Source: Rhynchosporium graminicola | Taxonomy: Eukaryota > Ascomycota > Leotiomycetes > Helotiales > Ploettnerulaceae | DNA: 64,000 bases | Direction: 5' to 3' | NCBI GenBank assembly: GCA_900074885.1 | Contig: FJUW01000062.1 | Coordinates: 276,601 to 340,600 of the forward strand | In this document: in pieces, positions 24,482 through 37,780 of the stretch | Position numbering within the stretch: position 1 is the stretch's first letter | How the letters are laid out: the number at the start of each line of letters is the position of its first letter | The notes under the pieces: model-generated | What the model was told of the DNA's origin: nothing | Databases searched by the model: none | Seen by the model: the letters and a program-made list of their open reading frames with translations, nothing else | Made by a program: the position numbers and the translations under genes

Positions 24482-26529
24482 CTAAAGCCTGATTGCCCAC
24501 GCCTCGTATGGCTCCAGCAAGATCTCTTGCTCAAAGAAATGCTGCAGCTTCCTGAGATGTGAACTCAATACAATCTCAGCAGTTCCTGCTGTGTCCAGCT
24601 TGTACGAATGCTTCTTATCGCTAAAGTTGCAAACCACAACGATCTTCTCTTCCTCGAAATTTCTCTCGTAAGCCAAGAGATTCTGATTATCATGGTCAAG
24701 CAATTTGAAGTCGCCATAAATTATTACATCCTTGAACTTCTTCCTGGCTGCCAATACCGACGCCCAATATCGAAAGACGCTGGTTGGGTCCGCAAGTTGA
24801 TCTTCGGCATTCACTCCGTACTTATAATCTGGATGCATTCGCATCCATGGCCGAGGAGATTCGGGAGGAGAAAACTCCCCGCGAGAACTCCATGGCATCG
24901 GTGTTCGTGCATTGTCACGAGATTTCTTCTGGTATTCAACCTGGGCAGCTGTAAGTGTGGCAGGGGTATTGGTGCTCTTTTTCAGTGCCCTGAAAGCACC
25001 AGGTGTTAGTAATTTGGTCATGGGAATTGTTGGGGTATCTGTGGGCTGGAGTTTTTACTCACTTCCAGTGATTTAAGCAATCGACGTCCTTGTAATCCTC
25101 CATTCCCCAACTCGTAGGTATGTTTGTCATCCCAAGTTCTTGGCCCTTCAGATTGTTTCGAATTAGCTTAGAACAAGACGTTCGTTGGGGAGCTTTGTGA
25201 GGGAGCGGACCTGATATACGAAGAGTGTCCCTGCTTGACAGCCTATGAAAGTAGCAAGCATCTTTGCAGACTGCTTCGCGAAAGCAGGCGATGCATTTGC
25301 AAACCGATCAATCGAGCGCGGTTGGTCATGGTTTTCCAGGTAAAGGGCATTCCAGCCGCCGTTATCGTACAAAAAAGTTTGCCACCTCTCAACAATTCGC
25401 TTCAGTTCAGTCAATTTCCAAGATTTCGGGGAGAACTTTCCCTCAGGACCATGGTCGATATCATGGCTACGTGATCATCAGCCCCAACCTTCAAGAAATC
25501 TCACAGCGATGAGTTACATACAGCTCGAAATGAAATATCATATTCAGCTCCCCTCGATCATACCCCACGCTCTTGACAATCTGGGAAAGGTCTGTAACGC
25601 ACGGCATCTCACCGACATTGAATGCATCGTACTCCCTCAAGATGTCCCCCAGTTCGTGCAGATACTCATGAAGGCTAGGTCCGACACCGTAATGCTCACT
25701 TCCGATGTGGAACGCGAGTTCTGGATCTCCATCTGGGATGTCTTGAGGCTTACTAATGAAGTTGATGACATCCATCCTGAACCCATCAACTCCGCGCGAG
25801 AGCCAGAACCGCATAATTGTGTGTACGGCGGTGCGCACAGCAGGATTGGCCCAATTCAGGTCCGGCTGAGAGGGTTCGTAGAGGTGTAGGTAATACTCCT
25901 GGCTTGCTTCATCGAATTGCCAAGCGCTGCCTGTGGGATGATGGTCAGGATTCTGTCACTTACAACCTTCCAAGTACTGGCGCTCTTGGGGCAATTACTC
26001 AGCTAACTTACCACCAAAATGCGCTGTCCAATTGTTCGGCGGCACCCTCTTTCCTTCCACCCTCTTTCCCTCTCTCCAGATGTACCAATCACGATACTTG
26101 TTGTCCTTCCCTTTCCTGCTCTCCTTGAACCATTCATGCTGGTCGCTCGTGTGATTGACCACCAGGTCCAGCAGCAATTTCATGTCTCGCTTATGCAATT
26201 CCATGATCAGTTTATCGACGTCCTCAATATCACCGTAAATCGGATCAATCTTCATATAGTCACTGATATCGTAACCCATGTCCTCCTTTGGCGACTCGAA
26301 GATCGGACAGAGCCAGACGATATCAATTCCAAGGGTTTGGATGTAGTCTGTCTTTGAGAGTATGCCGTGGAGTGTGCCAGCGGGCGTTGGAGTAAGAGTG
26401 CAAAATGACGATGGGTAGATCTGAGCAGTATTTAATTCTGATTGTGCTGTCGGGCGATGTAGGACATGTTACCTGGTATACGGAAGATTCTTTCCACCAT
26501 GCTCGGTGTTGGGGGCTTGGTAAAGACAT
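24482..26529 (-). CDS. GH13 alpha-glucosidase, isomaltase (oligo-1,6-glucosidase) type
   Basis: Six exons (26529-26473, 26420-26012, 25930-25522, 25466-25211, 25145-25063, 24989-24482) give 573 aa, normal for fungal GH13 subfamily 40. Catalytic residues: nucleophile D209 (GFRMDVINF), acid/base E263 (NVGEM), transition-state stabiliser D339 (ENHDQPRS). The N-terminus (AWWKESSVYQ-IYPSSF) shows no signal peptide, so it is cytosolic. Val210 after the nucleophile is the residue found in alpha-1,6-specific enzymes (oligo-1,6-glucosidases, yeast Ima1); maltases usually have Thr or Ala. It likely hydrolyses isomaltose-like or other alpha-glucosides after uptake. The GTG at 26562 opens the frame, but the first ATG at 26529 is taken as start. 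Confidence 0.92.
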
Positions 26530-27236
26530 AGTGAGGTCGGTTACTTCTCCACTGACGGTCACTATACCCGGTTTGCTTGAAGGAGAGTTTCGTTAAACTT
26601 ATGTTTTAAATCGACTTTCGCAACTTGCAGATGTCGGAGGCGTGGTATATATCATGTAAAGCGTGCTACATAAGCATGATATGAATGATACTATAAATGA
26701 TCAGCACTTTCAGCCACGCACAAGATCATTTGAAAAACTACAAACGAGGCTATATTTCCACTTTTGACAATCAGGACACACTTCAATAAACACCGCGTAC
26801 TCCATATTAATAATCTACATTGTGCATATCTTGACTTGTCAACCATCGGAATGGGGCCCTCGAGTTCATTCGGTTAATCTTCGGACAAAGTTGCTGCCGA
26901 GAGTATTTCCGAGCGGAACCGAAATGAACCAGCTGCAAAGTTAATCTTATTGGAACAATGGTGCTGCTAATGCTGATGCTGTTGTTAATGTGGATGTGAG
27001 TTCTAAAGGACAACGAAACTCATACTACCAGTACCTGTTGTATGTACTTGTTGAGGCGCGCTTTCCTTACTCGACAAAGGATTTGTCAAAGCAGCCGGTT
27101 TTCAGCCGTTCCCTCGGATTTTGACGTTTGCCCCTTATCAGCTTCACTCCTCGTGCGCGTAATTTCCAAATCGAAGGAGGCGGGCGACAGTGGTTTATTT
27201 AGAAGACCGTAGTATTGCTGCATGGCATAGCCCAGC
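26530..27236. promoter_or_regulatory. Divergent promoter between glucosidase and sulfite oxidase
   Basis: 707 bp separates the start codons of two divergently transcribed genes. AT-rich stretches occur at 26640-26720. No specific operator is recognised. A shared promoter would tie glucosidase and sulfite oxidase expression together. Confidence 0.45.
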
Positions 27237-29051
27237 ATGAGTTGTCGAAGGCGATTCGGCCAGCTCTTCAGAGTCACAACAACTAGAACGTACGGGAAGG
27301 GGACCAGTCTGACGACCGCGACTCAGAAGTCATCTATCTCGAGCTTCTTCACCCAAGCGAAATCCAGAAGAAGTCCGCCAAAATCTCGGCAAAGGGTTGT
27401 TGTCGCCGCTTTCACAAGCACCAGTTTCCTTGCCTATGGGTTAGTTACACAACGTCAACCACCCGAGAAGGAAGAAATATCCGACACAAAATCGGGCCCT
27501 CGAAAATTCCGTTTGGCAGAAATCGAGCTTCACAATGGAACTTCGGAGAGGCCTTGGGTCACAAGGGGCATATCGGTCTATGATATTACTGAATGGGTAG
27601 CAGCTCATCCGGGAGGAGATGTCATTCTCCATGCTGCAGGAGGAAGTATTGATCAGTACTGGAGTATTTTTACAATCCACAAACGACAGGATGTTTACGA
27701 CATTCTTGAACAGTACAAAATAGGTGAAGTCGAAGATGCAGATCTTGTAGATGGCCAAGTCCCAACCAAATCGATTAAAGACCCTTTTATGACAGATCCT
27801 GTCCCTGATGACCGCCTTCAAATTTTGACTGCCCGGCCATGCAACGCTGAGACTCCTGGAGAAGCTCTTTCTGATTTCTGTACACCGAATGAGACCTTCT
27901 ATGTGCGGAATCACATGGTGGGTATTTTCTCGGTTTCTGTTCCGCTTTCGAGCATTTCTGTGGATGAATTAAGCCTATGTCCTCATCTTGAGAAAAGTCT
28001 CTAATTTTGTCTTCTCTTTTCAATCTTAATACTTTCCTGGCTATTCAATACTGACTCCAAGTTTTTCTTGTAGTGGGTACCCGCGATCGACGAGCATGAA
28101 CACCGTCTGATTGTTGAGCTTTCGGACGGAACAGAAAAGAGCTATACTATTCAAGAACTTAAGAGCCGTTTCAAGCAGCACACTGTAACGGCTACTCTGC
28201 AGTGTGCTGGGAATCGCAGGAAAGACATGACCAAGCATGCACGGCAGACAAACGGCCTGCAATGGAGTGCCGGTGCGATCTCAACTGCGGAATGGAAAGG
28301 TTGCAAGCTTCGCGATGTCCTAGCGGATGCCGGTTTAAATTTCGACAATCTTTCTTCCAACGACAACCACACGCAATTCCTTGGATCAGAAGCATATGGG
28401 GCATCAATTCCCCTTCGCAAGGCTATCGACCCCTCCGGAGACGTCATTCTAGCCTTTGAGATGAATGGCGTGGATTTACCTCCTGAGCACGGCTTCCCGC
28501 TGCGAGTGGTTGTACCTGGAAATGTGGCGGCACGATCTGTGAAGTGGCTACGCAAGATTGTGATCTCGGACGAAGAATCACTCACCCAGTGGCAGCGCAA
28601 AGACTACAAATCGTTTGGACCAAATGTGTCGAAACCTAACTGGGAGACCGCGAAATCCATTCAAGAGATGCCGGTCACTTCTGCCATTACGTCGATCCTG
28701 AAAAGACCATGTGTAGCTCCTGAAGGAGTGAAGTGCAAGAACGCTCATATGAAAGTGGAAGGATATGCATATTCTGGTGGCGGACGTGACATAGTTCGTG
28801 TGGATATCAGTGCAGACGGAGGAGCGACATGGGACCAAGCGGAGCTGTTGGATGATGTCTCTTCCGGGTCCAAGACCTGGTGCTGGAAGCGGTGGAGATA
28901 TACACTTGGAGAGAAAGGTGTTGGAAAGACGACTTTGATGGTTAAGGCTACAGATGAGGCCTACAACACTCAGCCGCAGTCGTATGAGAGTATTTATAAC
29001 GCGAGGGGAAACTTGGCGACCGCCTGGCACAGGGTCGATGTCGAGAACTAG
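27237..29051 (+). CDS. Sulfite oxidase (cytochrome b5 + molybdopterin domains), mitochondrial
   Basis: Two exons (27237-27917, 28074-29051) give 552 aa. The Arg/Ser/Thr-rich N-terminus (1-53) followed by a hydrophobic stretch (54-70) suits import to the mitochondrial intermembrane space. A cytochrome b5 domain (about 88-170) shows heme ligands H124 (HPGG) and H148. The Mo-cofactor domain has the Mo-ligand Cys271 (LQCAGNRR) and the SIPLRKA region; a dimerisation domain with the VEGYAYSGGGRDI block follows. It oxidises sulfite to sulfate and passes electrons to cytochrome c. Animal-type architecture with an N-terminal b5. It is not universal in yeasts, but common in filamentous fungi. Its place next to a sulfonate dioxygenase block is suggestive, since that enzyme class releases sulfite. 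Confidence 0.93.
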
Positions 29052-29563
29052 ACTGGACGGAAATAGGTTTAATGGGTATTGAGTATTGTTATTCGCTAGC
29101 AGAGGATATTGATCGCATCATGGAGTTTGGAGAAAGGGCATGGGATTAGACCAATACTAACACTAGTAGAGAAGAGCTTCTTTAATATAACGATATGTTA
29201 TTCTTTATCCTTGACTTGAGTTCTTGTTCAATTTCAACAATTCCTGTATCGCCCTTGAGCGCTGGAGACTGACCATCGTTCTGTAGCCCACCCAACGCTC
29301 AACATTAGGCGAGTCGGTGCCTCCAACTAATCGTGCTCCGAGAATTTCTCCGGCTGCAGACCCACTTCCGCACTGTTACCTTAGTCGCCAGGAAGTTCCC
29401 CCGATGGAAAATGAAATTGCGTGATTGATGACTGGAACTCGATACCTCAGAGTGCTGTCTCTTTCACCAATATCTGATCTCCTAAACCTTGAACTCGAAA
29501 GATATATTCCAGAACAGCGATACCTCCGAAAATCTTCACCAACAATCGTTATCAACAACTAAG
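29052..29563. promoter_or_regulatory. Intergenic region upstream of the aldo-keto reductase
   Basis: 512 bp between the sulfite oxidase stop and the reductase ATG. No coding frame or repeat is seen. Confidence 0.4.
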
Positions 29564-30899
29564 ATGGCGTGGGCTGAACCTAGAAACACCGGCATGGTGT
29601 ACAGGAGAGTAGGAAATTCAGGGTTGCACGTGTCTGTCCTGGGACTGGGAGGATGGTTGACGTAAGAAAGTTGGTCCCAAAAATTGAAGCCGATTCACTA
29701 ATCTCTTGCCAGTTTTGGAGGACATGTTGAGAATGGTACGTTTTACACTGTGGCTGCACAGGCAAGTGTTGCCGATTCGGAAGACTAATTTTCCTCAGAG
29801 CTCACGTTCGCGTGCATGAAGCAAGCGTATGATTGTGGAATCAATTTCTTTGATACAGCTGAGAGGTGAGTCTTTTTTGGGTCAAGATGACATATTTCGT
29901 TGCTCATTCATTTCAAGCTATGCTGGTGGTCAGTCGGAAGTCATGATGGGGAAAGCAGTGAAGAAATACGGCTGGAATCGAAACGACCTTGTCATCAGTA
30001 CCAAGGTACGTTTTTTGAGGGATTCTTGGAGCGAGAATATGTAGCCTGATGTTCACAGATCAATTGGGGTGGTGCCAATGGTGAAGTCTTGGTTAACAAT
30101 CACGGCCTATCTCGCAAGCATATCATTGAGGGACTAAAGGCCTCCCTCAAACGCCTCGATATGGACTACGTCGACATCGTATACGCACATCGACCTGATC
30201 GTCTGACTCCGATGGAAGAAACCGTGCGAGCATTCAACTATGTGATCAATAAAGGCTTCGCCTTTTACTGGGGGACGTCTGAATGGTCATCTGATGAAAT
30301 TAGCGAGGCTTGCGGGATAGCCAAGCAGCTTGGTCTCATTGCACCGATTGTAGAGCAGCCGCTGTACAATATTCTGGATCGCAAGAAGGTCGAAGGCGAG
30401 TTCCAGAGGCTGTATCAGAGGTGTGGTCTGGGCTTGACGACCTTCTCGCCGATGAAGATGGGGCTGTTGAGTGGGAAGTACAACGACGCTGTCAATGGAC
30501 CCCCTGAGGGAAGTCGCTTCGCAGAGAGTAAGGATAAATTTGCCCAGTATATGAGGGACAACTATGGAAATACGGAGTGGCAGGAAAACGTTGCTAAAGT
30601 TGCAAAGTTGAAGGTGAGCTCTTATTCTTTCGCATTTGAGACTTACAGCAGTATCCTAACCATTGTCGCGATAGCCTGTTGCCGAGAAGCTGGGAGTTTC
30701 GCAGTCTCAGTTGGCTTTAGCATGGTGTTTGAAGAACCCGAATGTGTCGTCTATAATCACAGGTGCTTCGAGACCAGAGCAGATCGTCGATAATGTTCGG
30801 TGTTTGGCAATACTAGATGACTTGACGCCAGAGATCATGCAGCAGATAGATGAATTAGTTGGTAGCAAGCCGGCAACAGATCCTGCAAGGCAAGACTAG
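29564..30899 (+). CDS. Aldo-keto reductase (Kv-beta / YajO-like)
   Basis: Six exons (29564-29661, 29713-29735, 29799-29865, 29918-30005, 30059-30613, 30675-30899), one only 23 nt, give 351 aa. The AKR tetrad is complete: D59 (FFDTAE), Y64 (YAGGQSE), K92 (ISTK) and H136 (VYAHRPD). The (beta/alpha)8 barrel blocks GFAFYWGTSEW and TFSPMKMGLLSGKY and the C-terminal NADPH site (SSIITGASRPEQI) place it near potassium-channel beta-subunit AKRs, which reduce aldehydes and ketones with NADPH. The partner substrate is unknown. It is the last intact gene of the 17-31 kb block. A role in reducing an aldehyde left by oxygenolytic desulfonation is inference. Confidence 0.92.
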
Positions 30900-31304
30900 T
30901 TTATCAATTGAAAATCTCTCAAGCTCCTAGCTACATACAATGAATGAAATCTACCCTCGTAGTCGTGAATATTTCCACTATAAAGCGCTCGTATGAGAGA
31001 GAGCTAACCTCGCTTGAATTTCATGGTAAATTGTAATCCGGCGCACAGCTTCTCTGCTAAAGCAATATCCTATCAGCTGATGTATGGTACTCAGTGCTAA
31101 CAGCTTAGTGTATCTTAACCATAGGGGTAGGGAACAGCAATTTCGTTGCCGGGTATCAGAATCCTGAAGTCGCGCTAGACGCAAGATCATTCAAATATAT
31201 ATGTATTCTACACTTTACTAGCTATCTATACTACTATATAAATGGAACTGCCAATGCTGTATGTCGCAGCTATATCATCACCACGTGCTTCATTCAACAA
31301 CTAT

Positions 31305-32277
31305 CTACCTTGGTATGGTTTTAGAAATTGATAGCAGTGATTTTCCTGCTGCCTTCCTCAGCACAACCCAGGCTTCTTCTTCCGAGACTTCTGGGTTTCC
31401 ATTCTCGCCAGCATGTGCCCAAAGTCTCCATTGCTCCTTGGTCTGAGGTCCGATAACACCAGTGCCATCAACGACAACCCATCCCGCTCCCATCCCCAGC
31501 TTGAGCGTCCTTGCATTTCTTGGCTTGAAACACATATCCAACAACACTCCTTTTTCTGTTTTGGCAAGAAACTTTTCGAGTATGGATCTCGCTATGAGTC
31601 CCTCTTCGGTTCTCGGCTCGAACTCTCGGACTGTACCCACAACAAAGAAAAATGCAGATAGATATTTTGCTTGTTTCACTGATTGTTATAGGTGTCAGAT
31701 TTGGCTGTTTAGCGGACGATGAGGAGCCATAGGTTTTGGTGTCTTCGAATAGATCCGCAACCTCTCGAGCATCCCTGTTGACGACGTAGATTTCGCCACA
31801 ATCAAGCTCTCCAAGCAGTCCAAACACAGCTAGCTGCACGACTTGCGCCTTTAGCCTCAATGATTAGAGCTGGTCTTCCTGTCGCTACATGTCGAATTTC
31901 ATCTTGGTTCAGCCCCCACAGCAAACAGCCCTTGATACATATCCAGTCCGTATTGGCACTTCTCAGCTTTCCGTCCTCAGTCAGATAGACGTTATTACAG
32001 GCTCCCAGTTTCTGAGCCAATTCATCCGACCCGTCAAGTAAAGGTATCATAATCCTCTTATAAGGTATAGTAACCACTCCACCAGCAAAGTCTGGGGCTC
32101 GAAAGCGCTGGAGAACATCCTCAACATTAGGAAATCTTTGACTACAGAACTGCAAGGGCAAAGAGAGGGAGGACCGATTAAACTGTGTATTGGTGGCGAA
32201 ATCGAATGTGTTACATTTACTCCAGCGAGGTAGAGCTTTTTGCTCCCTCCAGCTGGTTTATGGTCGATCTTCGGCAT
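31305..32277 (-). pseudogene. Shikimate/quinate dehydrogenase-like pseudogene
   Basis: From the ATG at 32277 the product begins with the substrate motif GVNVTHSISPPIHS. It then needs three frame changes to stay on the family: a missing base near 32190-32205 (before RFRAPDFAGGVVTIPYK), a 4-bp tandem duplication AGCTAGCT at 31828-31835, and one extra base (or two missing) near 31655-31665 before FFFVVGTVREFEPRTEEG. The C-terminus (GVLLDMCFKPRNARTLK, VIGPQTKEQWRLWA) is well preserved to 31305. The NADP loop is altered: IIEAKGASRA where the family has GAGGASRA. Intact members catalyse NAD(P)-dependent oxidation of shikimate or quinate. Several indels plus a broken cofactor loop argue for real decay. 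Confidence 0.82.
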
Positions 32278-35200
32278 AGTAGCAGTGGGCAATACACGAT
32301 AAGTCAAGTGCGGATATCCATGTAATTGAGCTTATACATCAGGCAGGACGGGAGAGTCTGCACCAAAAAGATACGAATCGTCCTTCTATCGTGCCGGATT
32401 GATATCATATTTGATTGATTTCTCCTACGGTGAGCATCTGGCTTGCTATCGATTAGTGTTCAAGCGCCTGAGCCCTGTTCGGCAGAGCACGTAGCCGGCA
32501 ATTCATGCAGAAAGGTTGCATGCGAATAGCAGTAAAATATGAGGCGCGGAGTTGGAAGAACGGCTCAAGAACAGCTCAATGTACCTCTAAAGATTAAGTG
32601 AATCTTTAGAGGAATGATGAAGTCCCGAGTTTTTTATCCTCGGACATTGAGAACAGGGATAGACTTTCCCATTAATGCTACGAAACCCGTCGTATTTTCA
32701 CACTCTTTGGGAAACGTCCAAGTATTATCCCAATCGAATTGCGCGTGTCATGCCGACTTGCATGAGTACCCCGTGAACAGGCTCTAGATGTCTGGTACAA
32801 GGGTGCATAGTTGCATTGCATTTAATTTCTACACTTTATTCTCTGCTTAGCTTTCTGTATGTTGCTTCTCTGAGATTCTTTCCAGTTCACGTCTCAGAAG
32901 CTCTTTCGGTACAGGAAGCTGTAATCATAGACGACTCTGGTGAAATGTCTGCTCCAACAAGACTTCAACTCACGTTATCGTGACCCAGCCTCGATAGTTT
33001 ACCACAATTTTCAAGAGGGGTGTTTCTCGTGGCCTGTACGACATGTCTATCAGATACCTTTTGCTTTGCTAAAAAGAAGGTTCTGGAATGTCCGCCAGAG
33101 ATAATGTCTCTGCTGGGATAGTTCCAATGATGATTCCTGGTGCATTTGCCACGGTGATATCGCTCAGACTGTTAATGACTGTAATGTGGAAATTGAAGCA
33201 TATTCAGCTGCAATGGTTTCTGCCGTCGCACGACGTCGATTCGAGAGGTAAATTTCTGAAATGTTCATCTGATGGAGAGCATAGAGTGCGGCTCTCGATG
33301 CACCCCCGCATCACGTATGGTTAAATATGTGTTTCTTCAATTTGGAATAAATGCACAATGAAATCCATTTTCAAATTAAGCGTAAGAATTGTGCGAGTAT
33401 TCCGATCATTCGTCATTTTGTTTCGACTTTTGAACAAGAGACATTTGTTGGTACCAGATCTGGACACGAGTCTGCGCGATCAAAAATATTCTTTAAATCT
33501 GCTTAAATGCCCCAGTACCGACACACATAATGATAACAAAACCTCCAAACCTTGGCTTATTTAACTATCAAACTCGCTAACTTTGCTTGCAAAAAGTGTT
33601 GTACTCGCACCTCTGGTGGGTCATGTGGTTCAATCTCAAATGCGACCCCAAGCCAGAGGCTGGTGGAAGTCCACGGCAGTCTGGAGGTTGTCAAGTGCAG
33701 GAAAAATGTGTGAGGATCAGAATTAACTCCTCTCTATCCTTTCAATATAGATGTACGATGCACGTCACCTGATCATATCCATGTTCGAAGGCGAATCCGT
33801 ACGCCGAACGGCCTGACTCGTCTCAAAAAGTGCGGTTTATTTTAGCATCAGAAGATGAGAAGAAAAGTATGAATTCTCAACAGCCTTTAGGGGCTACCGA
33901 GATAAGTGAGCGCAGCCCGCATGATCTCGTGTGTTGGTATGCCTCTCGCACACGTGAGTGTACGAGCTACCATCAGCAAACCATATGTAGCTAGCTGCCC
34001 AGGAGGGTGGTATCTGAGATAGCACCCCAAGCGGCCAGGATTACATTTTAGGGCGGGAATAACAAGTTTCCCGGAGGAATATCAAAGCTTAGGCACTGTC
34101 AGTATAAAACTAGAACAGGAAAACCCCCACTAACAACTTTAAACCTACGGAATCGATTATTCGGTAACTTACAGAGCTCCGTTCACTTGAATCAAATCAA
34201 GTCTTTTTTTGATAGAGTTGTTAGCTTCCAATTAAAATTCACTTCCCAGCTCAGAGAATCGAGCTTTTCTCTTATCCTAACTCAACTTCGTAAGCAGTGC
34301 ACGTAATTCTGACCCCAGCGAAGCGGACTGTATTGTTCCGATTGCTGTCAGATATCCGATTCAAGGAACTTTGAAACTCTTGGCTTTCACATGGCTAATA
34401 TACTTCATACGAAGTACTTAATATGAGTCATCGCCTCGGTCGCTGTACGAAGACCCCCGTTTGCGGAGTATTCAAGGGACTGACAATTGGTCTTCCCACT
34501 TCAAGGACCTTGTGCGTATCAATCATACCCCTATGCTCTGCAGTGGAGAGACCCATTTTTAGACCATTGAATTAAGGAGCTCGAGCGGAGTACTCGAATA
34601 TCTCCGCAGTAGATCTTACGATCTTCACTCTAGCTCAGAATGCCATTCTACTCATGCTATGGACAACATTGTGATCTTCTAGCGTTGGCGAGTCACGCAC
34701 TAAGTGCCGACTGCGTTTGTAAACACGAGTGAAAACGACAAAATCAACGTCCTCAGTCTCGGACTTTGATAGTTGAATATGCTCATCTAATTATCGAACC
34801 ATCTCAGTTGAGAGAAGGACAGATTCGCTGAGCATTACCTGAGAACCGCACTTCCTGGTATCTCTTGCTTTCGAGTCATAGCGGCCGCACGCCGTCACAC
34901 AAACATGTCAGCAGCAGCAGCAATGTTGGCAGCCAGTTGCCGGTCGTAGGAAGGTTGTGGCGTTAGTGTCGCCAGAGGAGGGCTCGGGGCACCGGTAAAA
35001 TGTTTTCGGTGGGCCAGAATATCTCCGGCCGAAGTTCTGCGGATGGAGATGTTCCATGCATATATCCCAATACTTGCTCACCGTCACGACTCAGGTCTTA
35101 CTCGTATTTTCCTAGAACAAAAAAAGGCGGCCGATTGTTTCCCGTGCCTCGAATTTTCTGGAGCATTATCTTGAATACCTCATGTTCGAATTCTCCATGC

Positions 35201-35409
35201 TGCTTTATCGTACGCGCTTCGCATCACACGAGTGACAATACTATAGGAGGTCGGAATATGAGGCTATTTGTACAATCGTATACTAAGTAGGTACTATTAA
35301 ACTATTTAACAATAAGCTTAATCCTTCTACTGTCGATCTCTGCCTCGTATTTACAGTACCTTAAATAAACTTTAATCTCCTACGGGTGTGCTACTCTCGG
35401 ATATGATTC

Positions 35410-35791
35410 TTTCGTCATGAGGCCACAAGGCACACACACACCTAAAGTCGACCCTGCATCAGGCATAAGAAGCCCGGACATGCCACATTATCCCGATAAA
35501 TCAAGCGAGGTTATACCTACGCTGTTACTTAATTTCCCTCTCTAAAACTACTACCTAATACGCTAATTGATTATTTAATAGAGTGTTCGAATCTTGAATC
35601 TAGGTTAGGATAGTAAGAGCCCTTCTTGTGAACTCTTCTTAAGACGTGGTTTCGTTATCATAAAAGTGCTACAATCATCTTTACTTCTACTTTTGCACGA
35701 TTTCACCAAGTCAATTGTTAAGCGAGCAAAAGCGGCATGCGTGGCTCTTTCAGAGTGGCATGTGTGTGTGCCTTGTCGCCTCATGACGAAA
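35410..35791. mobile_element. MITE-like element with about 31-bp terminal inverted repeats
   Basis: Left end TTTCGTCATGAGGC.ACAAGG... (35410-35440) and right end 35761-35791 are reverse complements over about 31 bp with one mismatch, each including a CA/TG microsatellite. They enclose about 320 bp of non-coding AT-rich sequence. Size, terminal repeats and lack of coding suit a MITE. No clear target duplication is seen, although TA follows the right end. Other copies cannot be checked from this window. Confidence 0.6.
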
Positions 35792-36155
35792 TAAACGTAC
35801 CCTTACTTTCCCTCCCTCGAACGTGCCCGTTTTCTATTCCTTCCCTCTCCTCCTCTACGTGTTGCAAAAATTTCTCCTGATTTATATCTTTGTCTTACTC
35901 ATAATAGAGTAAGAAGCCGGTAGTTTGCCTAGATCGAGCTGGCACGGTTGACCTCTTTAAGGCGCTTTATATCTATCATACCTTTATAGCTATTGGCTAG
36001 TTTTTACACTGTACAGCTTCAAGTTCTTTGAGAAATAAGCGGCATGCAGATCACGCGATTGAGGCATGTAAAAAGATGCCTCGGAAAAGTCGAGGCATGG
36101 GGACACGATCGGCTCAAAAAGGCCGTGGCCCATTGAAGATCTTCCACCAACTTGG

Positions 36156-36256
36156 TTTCTCCAGAAGTCGGAACCTATCCACAGTGGATTTGCAGGGAGT
36201 TTTGGTGCGTTTGCTATTGTAAACCCACAGTGGATAGGCTCAGACTTCTGGAGAAA
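36156..36256. repeat. Long imperfect hairpin upstream of the xylanase gene
   Basis: Arms 36156-36189 and 36225-36256 pair over about 32 bp (TTTCTCCAGAAGTC..., with ATCCAC.GTGGAT in each arm) around a 35-nt loop. It could be a small foldback element or a structured regulatory site. It ends 280 bp upstream of the xylanase ATG. Confidence 0.6.
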
Positions 36257-36535
36257 TCGAGTATCGTTTGGTACATCCCAAGGAATTCGTTTTCATTGCC
36301 AAACAGGTGACAGGTCCGGATGCTCTGTTCCGTTTAAATTGCTCATGTAGAAACTTCGGAACAATTCTTTCTTGTTTTCGGAAATTTGCCGTAGCCAGGA
36401 GACACAGCGTTCCATTGTGAATAAAGAAATGGGTGTATATATTGGATGAGAATTCCTGGACAATTCCAGTCGATATCAATCTCACATTGACGTTGACATT
36501 CACCTATACATCCTGTCTTCTGAAACTTGCCCATC

Positions 36536-37780
<1,245 letters not shown>

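Larger units (their letters stand above)
32278..36535. other. 4.3-kb gene desert between pseudogene and xylanase
   Basis: No convincing gene on either strand. Frames at 33088-33324, 35000-35290 and 36028-36222 have no domain or plausible splice structure. It contains a MITE-like element (35410-35791) and a long hairpin (36156-36256). An AT-rich patch at about 35280-35620 resembles mildly RIP-affected DNA. The right end carries the xylanase promoter. Confidence 0.5.

Noticed and set aside
32190..32230. Explaining the first dehydrogenase frameshift by an intron ending TTGCCCTTGCAG
   Set aside because: The GT available would give a 36-nt intron, shorter than any other here, or would remove the conserved substrate-binding motif; the other indels also remain.
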